Below are positions 32,768-39,499 of a DNA stretch of 39,499 nucleotides, piece by piece. The DNA lies in NCBI GenBank assembly GCA_036274075.1, contig DASUGK010000061.1, forward strand, positions 1-39,499, written 5' to 3'. Every line of letters starts with the position of its first letter. Position 1 is the first letter of the stretch. The DNA is from CADEED01 sp036274075 (lineage in GTDB: Bacteria > Pseudomonadota > Gammaproteobacteria > Steroidobacterales > Steroidobacteraceae). The position numbers were made by a program, and so were the translations under genes. Under the pieces are notes generated by a model that made no database searches, was not told where the DNA came from, and saw nothing but the letters and a program-made list of their open reading frames with translations.

Positions 32768-34594
32768 TCAGGCCGTGGCCGGGAGCGTCACGCGGAACAT
32801 GGCGCCGCCGCCAGGTGCGTTTTCCGCCCAGAGTCTTCCCCCGTGGGCGTCGACAATGGTCCGCGACACCGACAGCCCCATTCCCATGCCGGCGCTCTTC
32901 GTGGTGAAGAACGGATCGAAGATGCGCGCCATCGCGTCCGGCTCGATGCCGGGGCCGGTATCGCGCACGGTCAGCTCGACATTACCCTGTCCATCGGAAC
33001 TCGCGTGCAGGCGCACCAGGCGGAGGCCCGGCGGCTGGCCGGCTACCGCATCCATGCCGTTCATCAGCACGTTGATCAGGACCTGGGACAGATGGACCTT
33101 GTCGCCGCGGATCGCGGGCAATCCCGCGTCGCTGCTGCATTCCAGCAGAACATTGCGCGCGATGGCGTCGGAGCGCAGCAGCGTGGCCACGTCCCTGACC
33201 AGGTCTTCGACCGAGATTTGCGCGAGGTCGAGTTGACGGCGTTTGAGGAACTTGCGCAGGCCCTCGATGACTTCGGCGGCGCGCCGGTCGTCTCGCGCGA
33301 TGTCGGCGAGGATCTCGCGGATTTCGCCGAGGTCCGGATTCGGCTTCTGCAACAGCAACTCGGCCGCTTCGGCGTTCAACAGGATGGCGCCCAGCGGCTG
33401 GCTGAGCTCGTGCGCCAGCGACGAAGACAGTGTTCCCAGCACCGACACGCGGCCCGCGTGCGCCAGTTCCCGGCGCAATTCCTCGTTCTCTTCGCGTGCC
33501 TGCTGCTGCTCGGTGACGTCCCGCAGCACGCCCTGCACGGAGGTCAATCGTTGCGCCGCATCCTTTTCCGAACGGCCGCGCGCCAGCAACCAGCGTGTAC
33601 TGCCATCGGTCAGTCGTACCCGGAACTGGGTTTCCGCTTCCGCGCCGCTGGCGACGGCTTCGCGCCAGGTGCGCACGACGCGCTCGGCATCCTGGGCCTC
33701 GATCATCGACAGCACGCGCTCGATTTCCATTTCCTCCATGCCCGACATCCCGAACATGGCCCGTGCCCTGCTGCTGATCCACACGCGGTTGGTCCTGGCA
33801 TCCCAACTCCACATGGCGAGGCCCGCCGCCGACGCGGCCAGGTCGAGCCGGGATTCGCTGGCGCGCAGCTCACGCGCCAGCCGCGAGGCGCGCAGGGTGT
33901 CGCGGCCGAGTTCGAAGGTCATGGCAACCAGCATCAGCAGGTAAGGCGGCGCCAGTACCACGGGCCATTTCAGATTGCCCCAGATCATCAACTGCGTGTA
34001 GGTGTTTCCAATCGCCCAGCAGACCACTGCCGCTCCGCCGATCACGATCGCCTTGCGACGCGCGTCGGGTCCACCCTTGCGCCACAGGCTGATCGTTGCA
34101 TCGGCGATGAATACCAGCGTCAGGTACGTCGACGCCGTGGCAAACCACTGGTAGCGGCCGGTTACGGCCTGGCCCACGGTCGTCACCATCTCGCCGAGGA
34201 ATGGAACCTGCTCGATGCTGTCGATGCGCTCGAAGTTGAAGTTCGGATCGATCAGGAATCCGGCCACCAGGATGACCACGCGGCTGCCGATCAACAGCCA
34301 GAGCAGCCAGGCCCGGCCGGTCTCGAAGTAGTACCAGATGAACGCCAGCAAACCGGCCGTGCGCAGGAAAATCGGGATCTGGGCCCAGCGCACCCACTCG
34401 CCCCATTCCTCGGGCGTCGAGGCGTGCATCATTTCCAGCTCGACCACCACCGTCATGACGATTGCCAACGCCTCGACAGCGAATGCCAGGCTGGCGCGCG
34501 CTTTGCGGTCGTAGGCCCAGGCGGTGGCGTACATGCAGGCCAACACCAGCGAACAGGCGCCGATGGCCGTCCAGATGACGGTTACATAGCTCAT
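32768..34594 (-). CDS. Membrane PAS-domain sensor histidine kinase, orphan
   Basis: In 608 residues there are about six hydrophobic segments in the first 228 (for example WTAIGACSLVLACMYATAWA and RVVILVAGFLIDP), then a PAS domain (about 245-365, DLAASAAGLAMWSWDARTNR with a PAC end GVLRDVTEQQQ), a coiled coil, and the kinase core. The phospho-acceptor is His395 in SSSLAHELSQPLGAIL, followed by the N-box VLINVLMNGMDAV, the G1-box VRDTGPGIEP and the G2-box GMGMGLSVSRTIV. This resembles FixL/NtrB-like kinases of the HELSQPL type. No response regulator is beside it, so the partner is elsewhere. It is upstream of, and in line with, the MBL-CHAT pair, but 106 bp apart. No strong ribosome binding site precedes ATG 34594. 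Confidence 0.92.
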   Translation of the reverse strand: MSYVTVIWTAIGACSLVLACMYATAWAYDRKARASLAFAVEALAIVMTVVVELEMMHASTPEEWGEWVRWAQIPIFLRTAGLLAFIWYYFETGRAWLLWLLIGSRVVILVAGFLIDPNFNFERIDSIEQVPFLGEMVTTVGQAVTGRYQWFATASTYLTLVFIADATISLWRKGGPDARRKAIVIGGAAVVCWAIGNTYTQLMIWGNLKWPVVLAPPYLLMLVAMTFELGRDTLRASRLARELRASESRLDLAASAAGLAMWSWDARTNRVWISSRARAMFGMSGMEEMEIERVLSMIEAQDAERVVRTWREAVASGAEAETQFRVRLTDGSTRWLLARGRSEKDAAQRLTSVQGVLRDVTEQQQAREENEELRRELAHAGRVSVLGTLSSSLAHELSQPLGAILLNAEAAELLLQKPNPDLGEIREILADIARDDRRAAEVIEGLRKFLKRRQLDLAQISVEDLVRDVATLLRSDAIARNVLLECSSDAGLPAIRGDKVHLSQVLINVLMNGMDAVAGQPPGLRLVRLHASSDGQGNVELTVRDTGPGIEPDAMARIFDPFFTTKSAGMGMGLSVSRTIVDAHGGRLWAENAPGGGAMFRVTLPATA

Positions 34595-34694
34595 CCGGAA
34601 AGAGCCGGGAGCGTGGGGCGGAAGTTCGCCTGCATCGATTTCTTGTAACGCGCCCCGTGCCCGAATACTAGGGGCGACGCTCGCGCCCGGGAAA

Positions 34695-34721
34695 GGGCCC
34701 GGCCTCCGCCTTGCCGGGCCC
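34695..34721 (-). terminator. Intrinsic-type terminator of the ECF/HEAT operon
   Basis: A perfect 9-bp stem GGGCCCGGC / GCCGGGCCC with a nine-base loop begins nine bases after the last stop of the operon on the minus strand and is followed by TTTC. The U-tract is short. It separates this operon from the kinase gene. Confidence 0.65.
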
Positions 34722-34730
34722 GCTCCTTTG

Positions 34731-35741
34731 CTACCTGGACGCCGGCGTCAGCACTCTGTCCAGGTAGGCCAGTGCCGCATCCGAATCCGACTGCGACAGC
34801 CAGAACACGGCGCGTTTGCGCTGCTCGCGCGAAAGCGACGGGTCCTCCGCCGCGGCAATCAGCGCGCGCGCGGCCCGTTCATCGGGCAGCTGCGACAGTG
34901 CGAAGACGGCTTCCTCGCGGACACCTTCGCTCGGATCCTTCTTCAGCGCCGCGCCGATGGCGCTTTCCGCGTCGGCGGCGCCGGTCTGCGCCAGCCAGAA
35001 CCACGCCTTGCCGCGAACATCGTCGACCTTGTCGGTGTTGCCCAGCCGGACAAGATCCGGCGCGGCGCGCGGCGAGTCCGACTGCGACAGCGCAAACGCG
35101 GCGTGCTGGCGCACATCCGGGCTCGGGTCGCCGAACATCACCGAGCTGGTCATCCCCGCGCCCTCTTCGCCCCGGACCATGGACAACCAGAACACCGCCT
35201 TCTTGCGTGTCTCGACGCGCGCGTCGCGCGTGAATCGGGCCATGCCATCGCGCGCGAGGTCGCCGCGATGCAGCGCCAGCGCGGCCAGCGCATTCTCGCC
35301 GATGGACCGCTCGTTGCGCGCCTCGGCGCCTTCCCGCCTGGCCTGGGCCTCGAGCCAGCGCACGCTGTCCTCCGGCGTGACGTCGCCCAACTTCTGCACC
35401 GGCGTCTTCGTCTCGACGGGACAGGAGGACGAAAGCGCCTGCAGGCGATCCAGCTTGCCGCCGGCCGTACGCGCATAGATGGTCACCGTGTCGGTGGTCG
35501 CATCGCCGTCGTGCACGCCGTAACCGTGGAGCCCGGAATCGAGCCGGCAACTCATGCTCGAGGGTTCGCCATGATCCCAGCTGCTGAAGCAGCACCAGTT
35601 CGGCGCTCCCGCGACGGCCGGCGCCTGCCAGCTCACCCACCCGTCACGCGGCAACCTGGGTTCGGCGGCCGGTGCCGGCGCCGGACAGGCGAGACCGAGG
35701 ATCAGGGCCGCGGCTGCGGTCGTACGAATGAAGTGCTTCAT
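34731..35741 (-). CDS. Exported HEAT-repeat protein, last gene of the ECF operon
   Basis: The 336-residue protein has a signal peptide (TTAAAALILGLACPAPAPAA). Residues about 30-110 form a Cys- and Trp-containing region (NWCCFSSWDHGEPSSMSCRL) without a known family. The rest is a row of about 31-residue HEAT-like repeats with unusually regular helices: KKAVFWLSMV, QHAAFALSQS, GKAWFWLAQT, EEAVFALSQL and KRAVFWLSQS. HEAT solenoids bind proteins; partner and role are unknown. Its ATG overlaps the stop of the previous HEAT gene (ATGA), so it belongs to the sigma/anti-sigma operon. Periplasmic placement fits a part in sensing for the membrane anti-sigma factor, which is inference. Confidence 0.88.
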   Translation of the reverse strand: MKHFIRTTAAAALILGLACPAPAPAAEPRLPRDGWVSWQAPAVAGAPNWCCFSSWDHGEPSSMSCRLDSGLHGYGVHDGDATTDTVTIYARTAGGKLDRLQALSSSCPVETKTPVQKLGDVTPEDSVRWLEAQARREGAEARNERSIGENALAALALHRGDLARDGMARFTRDARVETRKKAVFWLSMVRGEEGAGMTSSVMFGDPSPDVRQHAAFALSQSDSPRAAPDLVRLGNTDKVDDVRGKAWFWLAQTGAADAESAIGAALKKDPSEGVREEAVFALSQLPDERAARALIAAAEDPSLSREQRKRAVFWLSQSDSDAALAYLDRVLTPASR

Positions 35742-36706
35742 TTCCTGTCCTCCAGCGCGGCGTCGATGGCCTGCAATGCAGCTTCACCGTCCATGGTCGA
35801 AAGCATGCGCATCAACGCGCGCTTTTCGTCGGGAGTCTTCGCCGCGCGATACAACGCCAGCACGCCCTCGTCGTCATCGGCGATCAACATGCCCTGCAGC
35901 GCGGCATCCTTGATCCCGGCATCGGTGCTGCGCGTGTAGATGTCGCGCAGCGCGGTGCGCGCCGCATCGCTGTCGACGATGCCGATCTTGCGAATCGCAT
36001 CGAGCCGCACCTCGCGGTCGCCATTGCCCTCTGCGATCTTGCGCAGGCTGGCGAGATCGCCGCTGATGGCAAATGCCTCCACGAGCCCGCGCGAGGCATT
36101 CGGCCGGTCGCCAAGCTTGCGCAGTTCCTCGGAAGCACCCATCGCGCCCAGCATGCGGATGGCCGCGTTGGCCTCGTCCTCGGTCTTGGCATTCAGCGCC
36201 ACCTGGTACACGGCTTCCTTGTGATCGGAGATCAGCCAGGCCTGCAACACTTCCTGCTTCACGTCCGCGCTGCCCGTGTCATAGATCTCTTTCAGTGCAT
36301 CGAGCGACTTCGGATCACCGCCGATGCCGATGGCGCGAATCGCTTCGCCGCGCATGGCGGCGTCGCTGGAGCGGCTGGTCTGCGCCAGGACCTGGCGCGC
36401 CTCGGCCGAGTCGATCTGGCTGAGCACGAACAGCGCACGCTGCTTGACGCGCGTGGTCTGCGAACCGGCCAGCACCTTCTTGAGGATGGGCAGCGCGCGC
36501 TCGGCGGGCTGCGCCATCAGGCCTTCGAGTGCCGCGATCGCGAGCTCCTCGTCGCCGCCGGGTTCACCCGCCTTCGCGCGGGACGCCGGGGCGCTGGCGG
36601 CCTGCGGTGGTTTGGCCGGCTTCGCCGGTTTCTCTGCCGGAGTTTGGGCCAGCGCGGCACCGCTCATCGCGATCAGCGCGGCAAGAGTCGTCAGGGTGTG
36701 TTTCAT
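35738..36706 (-). CDS. Exported HEAT-repeat protein, third gene of the ECF operon
   Basis: The start ATG 36706 has GAGGA about five bases upstream and gives a signal peptide cleaved near GAALAQ (about residue 21); an in-frame ATG at 36721 has less support. The 322-residue product has a Lys/Pro/Ala-rich linker (PAEKPAKPAKPPQAASAPAS), then HEAT-like helix pairs throughout: KQRALFVLSQIDSAEARQVL, RGEAIRAIGIGGDPKSLDAL, KQEVLQAWLISDHKEAVYQV and RLDAIRKIGIVDSDAARTAL. The last repeats (KDAALQGMLIADDDEGVLAL) are acidic. It shares general design with the next gene but differs in repeat sequence, so the two are related in kind and not recent copies. It follows the anti-sigma gene by 11 bp. Confidence 0.88.
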   Translation of the reverse strand: MKHTLTTLAALIAMSGAALAQTPAEKPAKPAKPPQAASAPASRAKAGEPGGDEELAIAALEGLMAQPAERALPILKKVLAGSQTTRVKQRALFVLSQIDSAEARQVLAQTSRSSDAAMRGEAIRAIGIGGDPKSLDALKEIYDTGSADVKQEVLQAWLISDHKEAVYQVALNAKTEDEANAAIRMLGAMGASEELRKLGDRPNASRGLVEAFAISGDLASLRKIAEGNGDREVRLDAIRKIGIVDSDAARTALRDIYTRSTDAGIKDAALQGMLIADDDEGVLALYRAAKTPDEKRALMRMLSTMDGEAALQAIDAALEDRK

Positions 36707-36717
36707 GGTTTCCTCGA

Positions 36718-37434
36718 TCACAACATGTTGGGGGGCGTGGCGCCGGCTCCGAGCCGCGCCTGCATGACGCGCAATTCGAAGCTCAGCTGCGAAATGTCGG
36801 CCGCGCTGGCATCGCTGCGGCCGTCGCGCAGATCCTCGAGAATCGGGTTGAAGGCGCGCAGCACGCGCGCCAGCTGCGGTTCATTAGCGCGCTCGGCGGC
36901 CAGCGCATACAGGCGGTTCTGGGCGATGATGGTTTCGATCAGGCGGGCGCGTTCCTCGGGCGACGCATTGTCAAGGCTCGCCAGCCGCCGCTCGGTGCTG
37001 GCGAGATAGACTTTGAGGCCGTTTTCATAGGCGGAGGCTTCCGCGCCACCGGACGGCGGCGGCTCCACGGTAGTTTGAGCCTCGAAGATGGGATCCGTCT
37101 TCGGCCGCAGAACCTGCAGCGTCACGGCCAGCGTGACCACCAGCACCGCGGCCGCCGCCGCCTGCCACCGCCGGTCAGCGAAAAAAGGGCGGCGAGCGGG
37201 CGCCGCACGCGTTTCGGTGCTGGCGCGATCCAGCGCGTCACGCCAGCGCTGCATCGCCGCGTCGGGCACCGGCACTTCGGGCACGGCCGCGGCTGCATCG
37301 AGCCGGGCCACCAGCGTGTGCAGCCGCCGCGCGAGTTGCGGGTCCTCGGACAATGCGGCGCCGATGCGGGCGCGCTCGGCCGCGTCGTGTCCGTCGCGGT
37401 AGTAATAGAGCAGGAGTTCGTCGTCGGTGATCAT
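36718..37434 (-). CDS. Single-pass membrane anti-sigma factor
   Basis: This 238-residue protein starts MITDDELLLYYYRDGHD, like the N-terminal helix of cytoplasmic anti-sigma domains. It lacks an obvious Cys-containing zinc motif. One transmembrane segment lies at about 91-109 (WQAAAAAVLVVTLAVTLQVL), followed by a periplasmic part of about 130 residues rich in helix-forming Arg, Ala and Glu (RLASLDNASPEERARLIETI). Its ATG overlaps the sigma gene's stop by four bases (ATGA), the usual sign of a co-made sigma/anti-sigma pair. It likely holds the ECF factor at the membrane until a periplasmic signal arrives. The two exported HEAT proteins that follow are possible signal partners. No known anti-sigma subfamily is recognised. 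Confidence 0.8.
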   Translation of the reverse strand: MITDDELLLYYYRDGHDAAERARIGAALSEDPQLARRLHTLVARLDAAAAVPEVPVPDAAMQRWRDALDRASTETRAAPARRPFFADRRWQAAAAAVLVVTLAVTLQVLRPKTDPIFEAQTTVEPPPSGGAEASAYENGLKVYLASTERRLASLDNASPEERARLIETIIAQNRLYALAAERANEPQLARVLRAFNPILEDLRDGRSDASAADISQLSFELRVMQARLGAGATPPNML

Positions 37435-37964
37435 GATTCGCCTCGCCAGACCTGCAGGTCGACGCGCAGCTTGTGGACTGCGCGGAACAGCGCGTTCTTG
37501 ACGCTGCCGATGGGGATTTGCATGGATTCGCCAATCTCATCCAGCCGCCAGCCTTCGACGTGCTTGAGCAGGAAGATCTGCCGCTCCTTCGACGTCAGGC
37601 GTTGCATCGCGGTAGTGAGGTCCTTGCCAAAGGCCTGCCCCACGTACTCGCTCTCGGCGGACGTCGACGGGCCGGCTTCGAAGCTCTCGGGATCGAGCTC
37701 GTCTTCGGCCCGGCGCTTGCGGCGGCGGATCAGGTCGATCGCGGCGTTGAGCGCGATGCGATGAATCCAGCTGTCGAGCGCGGCCTCGCCGCGGAATTCC
37801 TCGCGATGGTCCCAGGCCTTGAGCAGCGCTTCCTGGACCGCGTCCGCCGCGAGATCGGCGTCGCGCGTGATTCGCAGGCAGGCGTTGTACCAACGCACGC
37901 TGCGTTCGCTGAGCACGGTGTGGAAGGCGTCGGGCCGGACCCAGGATTTGAGAAGGGTAAGCAC
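37431..37964 (-). CDS. ECF-type RNA polymerase sigma factor
   Basis: Read from GTG 37964 the product has 177 residues. Region 2 is seen in ACLRITRDADLAADAVQEAL and KAWDHREEFRGEAALDSWIH (the -10 reading part), with RIALNAAIDLIRRRKRR behind it; region 4 holds TSKERQIFLLKHVEGWRLDE and IGESMQIPIGSVKNALFRAV (helix-turn-helix for the -35). There is no Shine-Dalgarno sequence before the GTG, and the frame stays open to 38144, but the upstream residues are low-complexity and unlike sigma factors. A possible self-type ECF promoter lies just upstream, which would make the mRNA nearly leaderless. It heads a four-gene operon with its anti-sigma factor and two HEAT proteins. Confidence 0.92.
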   Translation of the reverse strand: MLTLLKSWVRPDAFHTVLSERSVRWYNACLRITRDADLAADAVQEALLKAWDHREEFRGEAALDSWIHRIALNAAIDLIRRRKRRAEDELDPESFEAGPSTSAESEYVGQAFGKDLTTAMQRLTSKERQIFLLKHVEGWRLDEIGESMQIPIGSVKNALFRAVHKLRVDLQVWRGES

Positions 37965-37968
37965 GGAA

Positions 37969-37998
37969 CTAAGACGACCCAGCCGCCAGAAGGTTAGC
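37969..37998 (-). promoter_or_regulatory. Possible ECF-type promoter of the sigma operon
   Basis: On the minus strand TAACC and CGTC are separated by 15 bases and end eight bases before GTG 37964. This resembles the AAC (-35) and CGTC (-10) cores of many ECF promoters and would allow self-activation. The match is short. Confidence 0.3.
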
Positions 37999-38095
37999 AA
38001 GCCCGCGCTACTGTAACTCCCTGATCCACCACGCAGAAGTCCGGGGGTGCCAGCCGCGGGTCCTGATCGTGCAGAGTTGGCACGGGTAATTGCAG

Positions 38096-39307
38096 ATGTT
38101 GAACGACCGCTCCTGGCTTTACGTCGCCGTGCTGGCGCGTTCACTCGCGACCGGCATGATCGGCGTATTGCTGGGTGTCTATCTGGCGGCGCTCGACGTG
38201 CCGCCCGCGGCCATCGGCGCCATCGTCGGCGCGGGGCTCGCGGGAGCCACGGTCGCGACCGCGGTCGTGACGTTCTGTGCCGACCGCTTCGGCCAGCGGC
38301 GTGCGCTGCTCACGGTCACGCTGTTCACGGTCGTCGGTGCCTGCGTCCTGGCGCTGAGCCACAGCCCGTGGGCACTGGGCTTTGCGGCCTTCGTCGGCAT
38401 GGTCAATGGCATGGGCCGCGATCGCGGCGCAGCGCTGGTGCTCGAACAGGCCGTGCTGCCGGCGACCACCAGCGATGCGAACCGCACGCTGGCGTTCGCG
38501 AAGTACAACGTGCTGCAGGACATCGGACATGCGTTCGGCGCGCTGCTCGCGGCCTTGCCTGCGGGCATCGAACTGGCATTGCAGGCATCGCCTGAGGGCG
38601 GCCAACGCGCCGCGATCTGGGGCTACGCACTGCTCTGCGCGATACCGCTAATCGCGTATTCGCGCATGAGCCGTTCGATCGAGACGGGCCATGTACCGGG
38701 GCCGCGCAGGCTCACTGCCGCCAGCCGCCGCACGCTCACGAAGATATCCGGCTTGTTCGCCATCGACAGCCTGGCGGGCGGATTCCTGACCACAGCCCTG
38801 CTCGCCTACTTCTTCCATGAGCGCTTCGGCGTCGGCGCCAGCGAGATCGGCGTGTTGTTCTTCATCGCGCGCATCGCCAATGCCGGCTCGCACCTCGCTG
38901 CCGCCTGGCTGGCGCGGCGCATCGGGCTCGTGAACACCATGGTGTTCACGCACATCCCCTCGAGCCTGCTGCTGCTCACCGTGCCGTTCATGCCGAACTT
39001 CGAGACCGCCGCCATCCTGTTCCTGTTGCGCGAGTCGCTGGTGGAGATGGACGTGCCGACGCGCCAGTCCTACGTGATGGCCGTGGTGCAGCCGGAAGAA
39101 CGCACCATCGCTTCGGGCGTCACGCACCTGGTGCGGCTGTCGGGCTGGGCGCTGGCGCCGGCATTCGCCGGTTGGCTTATGGCGGGCCACTCGCTGGCGG
39201 CGCCTATCTACGTGGGCGCCGCGATGAAGATCTTCTACGATCTCGCGCTGTGGTGGGCCTTCCGCAATCTCAGGCCGCCAGAGGAGAATTCGCCAAACCA
39301 GGCCTAG
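38096..39307 (+). CDS. Major facilitator superfamily transporter
   Basis: The 403-residue protein (from ATG 38096; an in-frame TTG at 38090 adds two residues) has about eleven to twelve hydrophobic segments. MFS motif A is seen between TM2 and TM3 (CADRFGQRRALL), with a GGFLTTALLAYFFHERFGVG segment starting the second half and LARRIGLVNTM as the matching loop. It is probably a proton-linked importer or exporter of a small molecule, perhaps a drug or sugar; the substrate cannot be told. It is divergent from the ECF operon (131 bp apart) and convergent with the gene at the right edge, whose TAG stop overlaps its own by two bases within CTAG. Confidence 0.88.
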   Translation: MLNDRSWLYVAVLARSLATGMIGVLLGVYLAALDVPPAAIGAIVGAGLAGATVATAVVTFCADRFGQRRALLTVTLFTVVGACVLALSHSPWALGFAAFVGMVNGMGRDRGAALVLEQAVLPATTSDANRTLAFAKYNVLQDIGHAFGALLAALPAGIELALQASPEGGQRAAIWGYALLCAIPLIAYSRMSRSIETGHVPGPRRLTAASRRTLTKISGLFAIDSLAGGFLTTALLAYFFHERFGVGASEIGVLFFIARIANAGSHLAAAWLARRIGLVNTMVFTHIPSSLLLLTVPFMPNFETAAILFLLRESLVEMDVPTRQSYVMAVVQPEERTIASGVTHLVRLSGWALAPAFAGWLMAGHSLAAPIYVGAAMKIFYDLALWWAFRNLRPPEENSPNQA

Positions 39308-39313
39308 GCCTGG
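39298..39313. repeat. 16-bp palindrome holding two convergent stop codons
   Basis: CCAGGCCTAGGCCTGG is perfectly self-complementary. Its central CTAG supplies the TAG stop of the MFS gene on the plus strand and the TAG stop of the partial gene on the minus strand. Confidence 0.8.
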
Positions 39314-39499
39314 GCCTGGGCGCGCTGGCCTTCGATAGAGATCAGCGACAAGTTCTCTGGGCTCTGCTGCCCCAGCGCCATCGGGCACTTCACGTCGTCG
39401 AGGAAGGTGACGTCGAACAGCTCGCTCACCGGGCCATCGAGCCTCACCCACTCGACCACCGAACCCGACTTGAGGTCGACGATCTGTACGCCGCACCAG
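39304..39499 (-). CDS. C-terminal end of a DUF4915/TIGR03032-like protein, cut by the window edge
   Basis: The last 64 codons of a minus-strand gene enter from the right edge and end at TAG 39306-39304. The visible residues include WCGVQIVDLKSGSVVEWVRL, then DGPVSELFDVTFLDDVKCPM and a tail ending QRAQAQA. The pattern CGV-VVDL-SG-VV-WL, then V-ELFDV and P-ALG resembles the end of TIGR03032/DUF4915 proteins, a proteobacterial family of unknown function probably with a beta-propeller-like fold. The match is from memory and short. A longer open frame on the same strand (38648-39496) covers the MFS gene and is a shadow. Confidence 0.6.
   Translation of the reverse strand, partial: WCGVQIVDLKSGSVVEWVRLDGPVSELFDVTFLDDVKCPMALGQQSPENLSLISIEGQRAQAQA

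Noticed and set aside
32751..33236. Plus-strand AAAAGGAGAGATATG, a very good ribosome binding site and ATG opening a frame
   Set aside because: The frame runs antisense through the conserved ATPase domain of the histidine kinase and its product looks like a reverse-frame shadow (Ser/Arg/Pro-rich), with no domain.
38648..39496. Minus-strand frame of 282 codons at the right edge
   Set aside because: It covers the MFS gene in antisense and is rich in Arg/Gly/His; the overlapping short frame with WCGVQIVDL gives the better protein.
1..39499. CRISPR array, tRNA, rRNA, insertion sequence or prophage
   Set aside because: No regularly spaced repeats, cloverleaf-like sequence, transposase, integrase or phage protein was seen on either strand.

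Overview
The window comes from a GC-rich Gram-negative bacterium. TonB-dependent uptake, lipoboxes, an RND pump and a PTS-type GlcNAc locus with SIS-type NagB and a GntR regulator (an arrangement known from Xanthomonas, Stenotrophomonas, Caulobacter and relatives) suggest a gammaproteobacterial polysaccharide degrader near Xanthomonadales/Steroidobacteraceae. This placement is inferred from gene content only. Genes are tightly packed, many overlap by 1-4 bases, and I see no tRNA, rRNA, insertion sequence, CRISPR array or phage gene.

Layout. (1) 1-5472, plus strand: the end of a pectin/rhamnogalacturonan locus, with a 5'-truncated PL26/YetA-like exo-lyase and a PL1 pectate-lyase lipoprotein. 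(2) 5477-8066: a secreted amidohydrolase and a divergent secreted helical-repeat protein of unknown role. (3) 8094-12600, minus: an RND efflux pair (lipoprotein adaptor, then inner-membrane pump) with a strong hairpin in its leader. (4) 12907-26838: a complete GlcNAc/chitooligosaccharide system arranged divergently around 23.7-23.9 kb. Leftward: TonB receptor, tryptophan-halogenase-like flavoprotein, GH20 hexosaminidase, fused EIIA-HPr-EI, and EIICB with an extra degenerate EIIB. Rightward: GntR regulator, NagB-II and NagA. The inferred flow is oligomer import through the outer membrane, trimming to GlcNAc by GH20, PTS uptake as GlcNAc-6-P, then deacetylation and deamination to fructose-6-P, with the GntR protein as the likely local regulator.

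(5) 26944-27863: two tandem paralogous small cysteine-containing lipoproteins. (6) 27866-34594, minus: an orphan PAS histidine kinase followed by an overlapping two-gene unit, a ComEC/Rec2-like MBL-fold hydrolase and a 1233-residue CHAT-type caspase-like protease. This MBL-CHAT pair is the best candidate for an undescribed system. (7) 34731-37964, minus: a four-gene operon of ECF sigma factor, membrane anti-sigma factor and two exported HEAT-repeat proteins, closed by a terminator hairpin. (8) 38096-39499: an MFS transporter converging on the 3' end of a DUF4915/TIGR03032-like gene; their TAG stops overlap inside a 16-bp palindrome.
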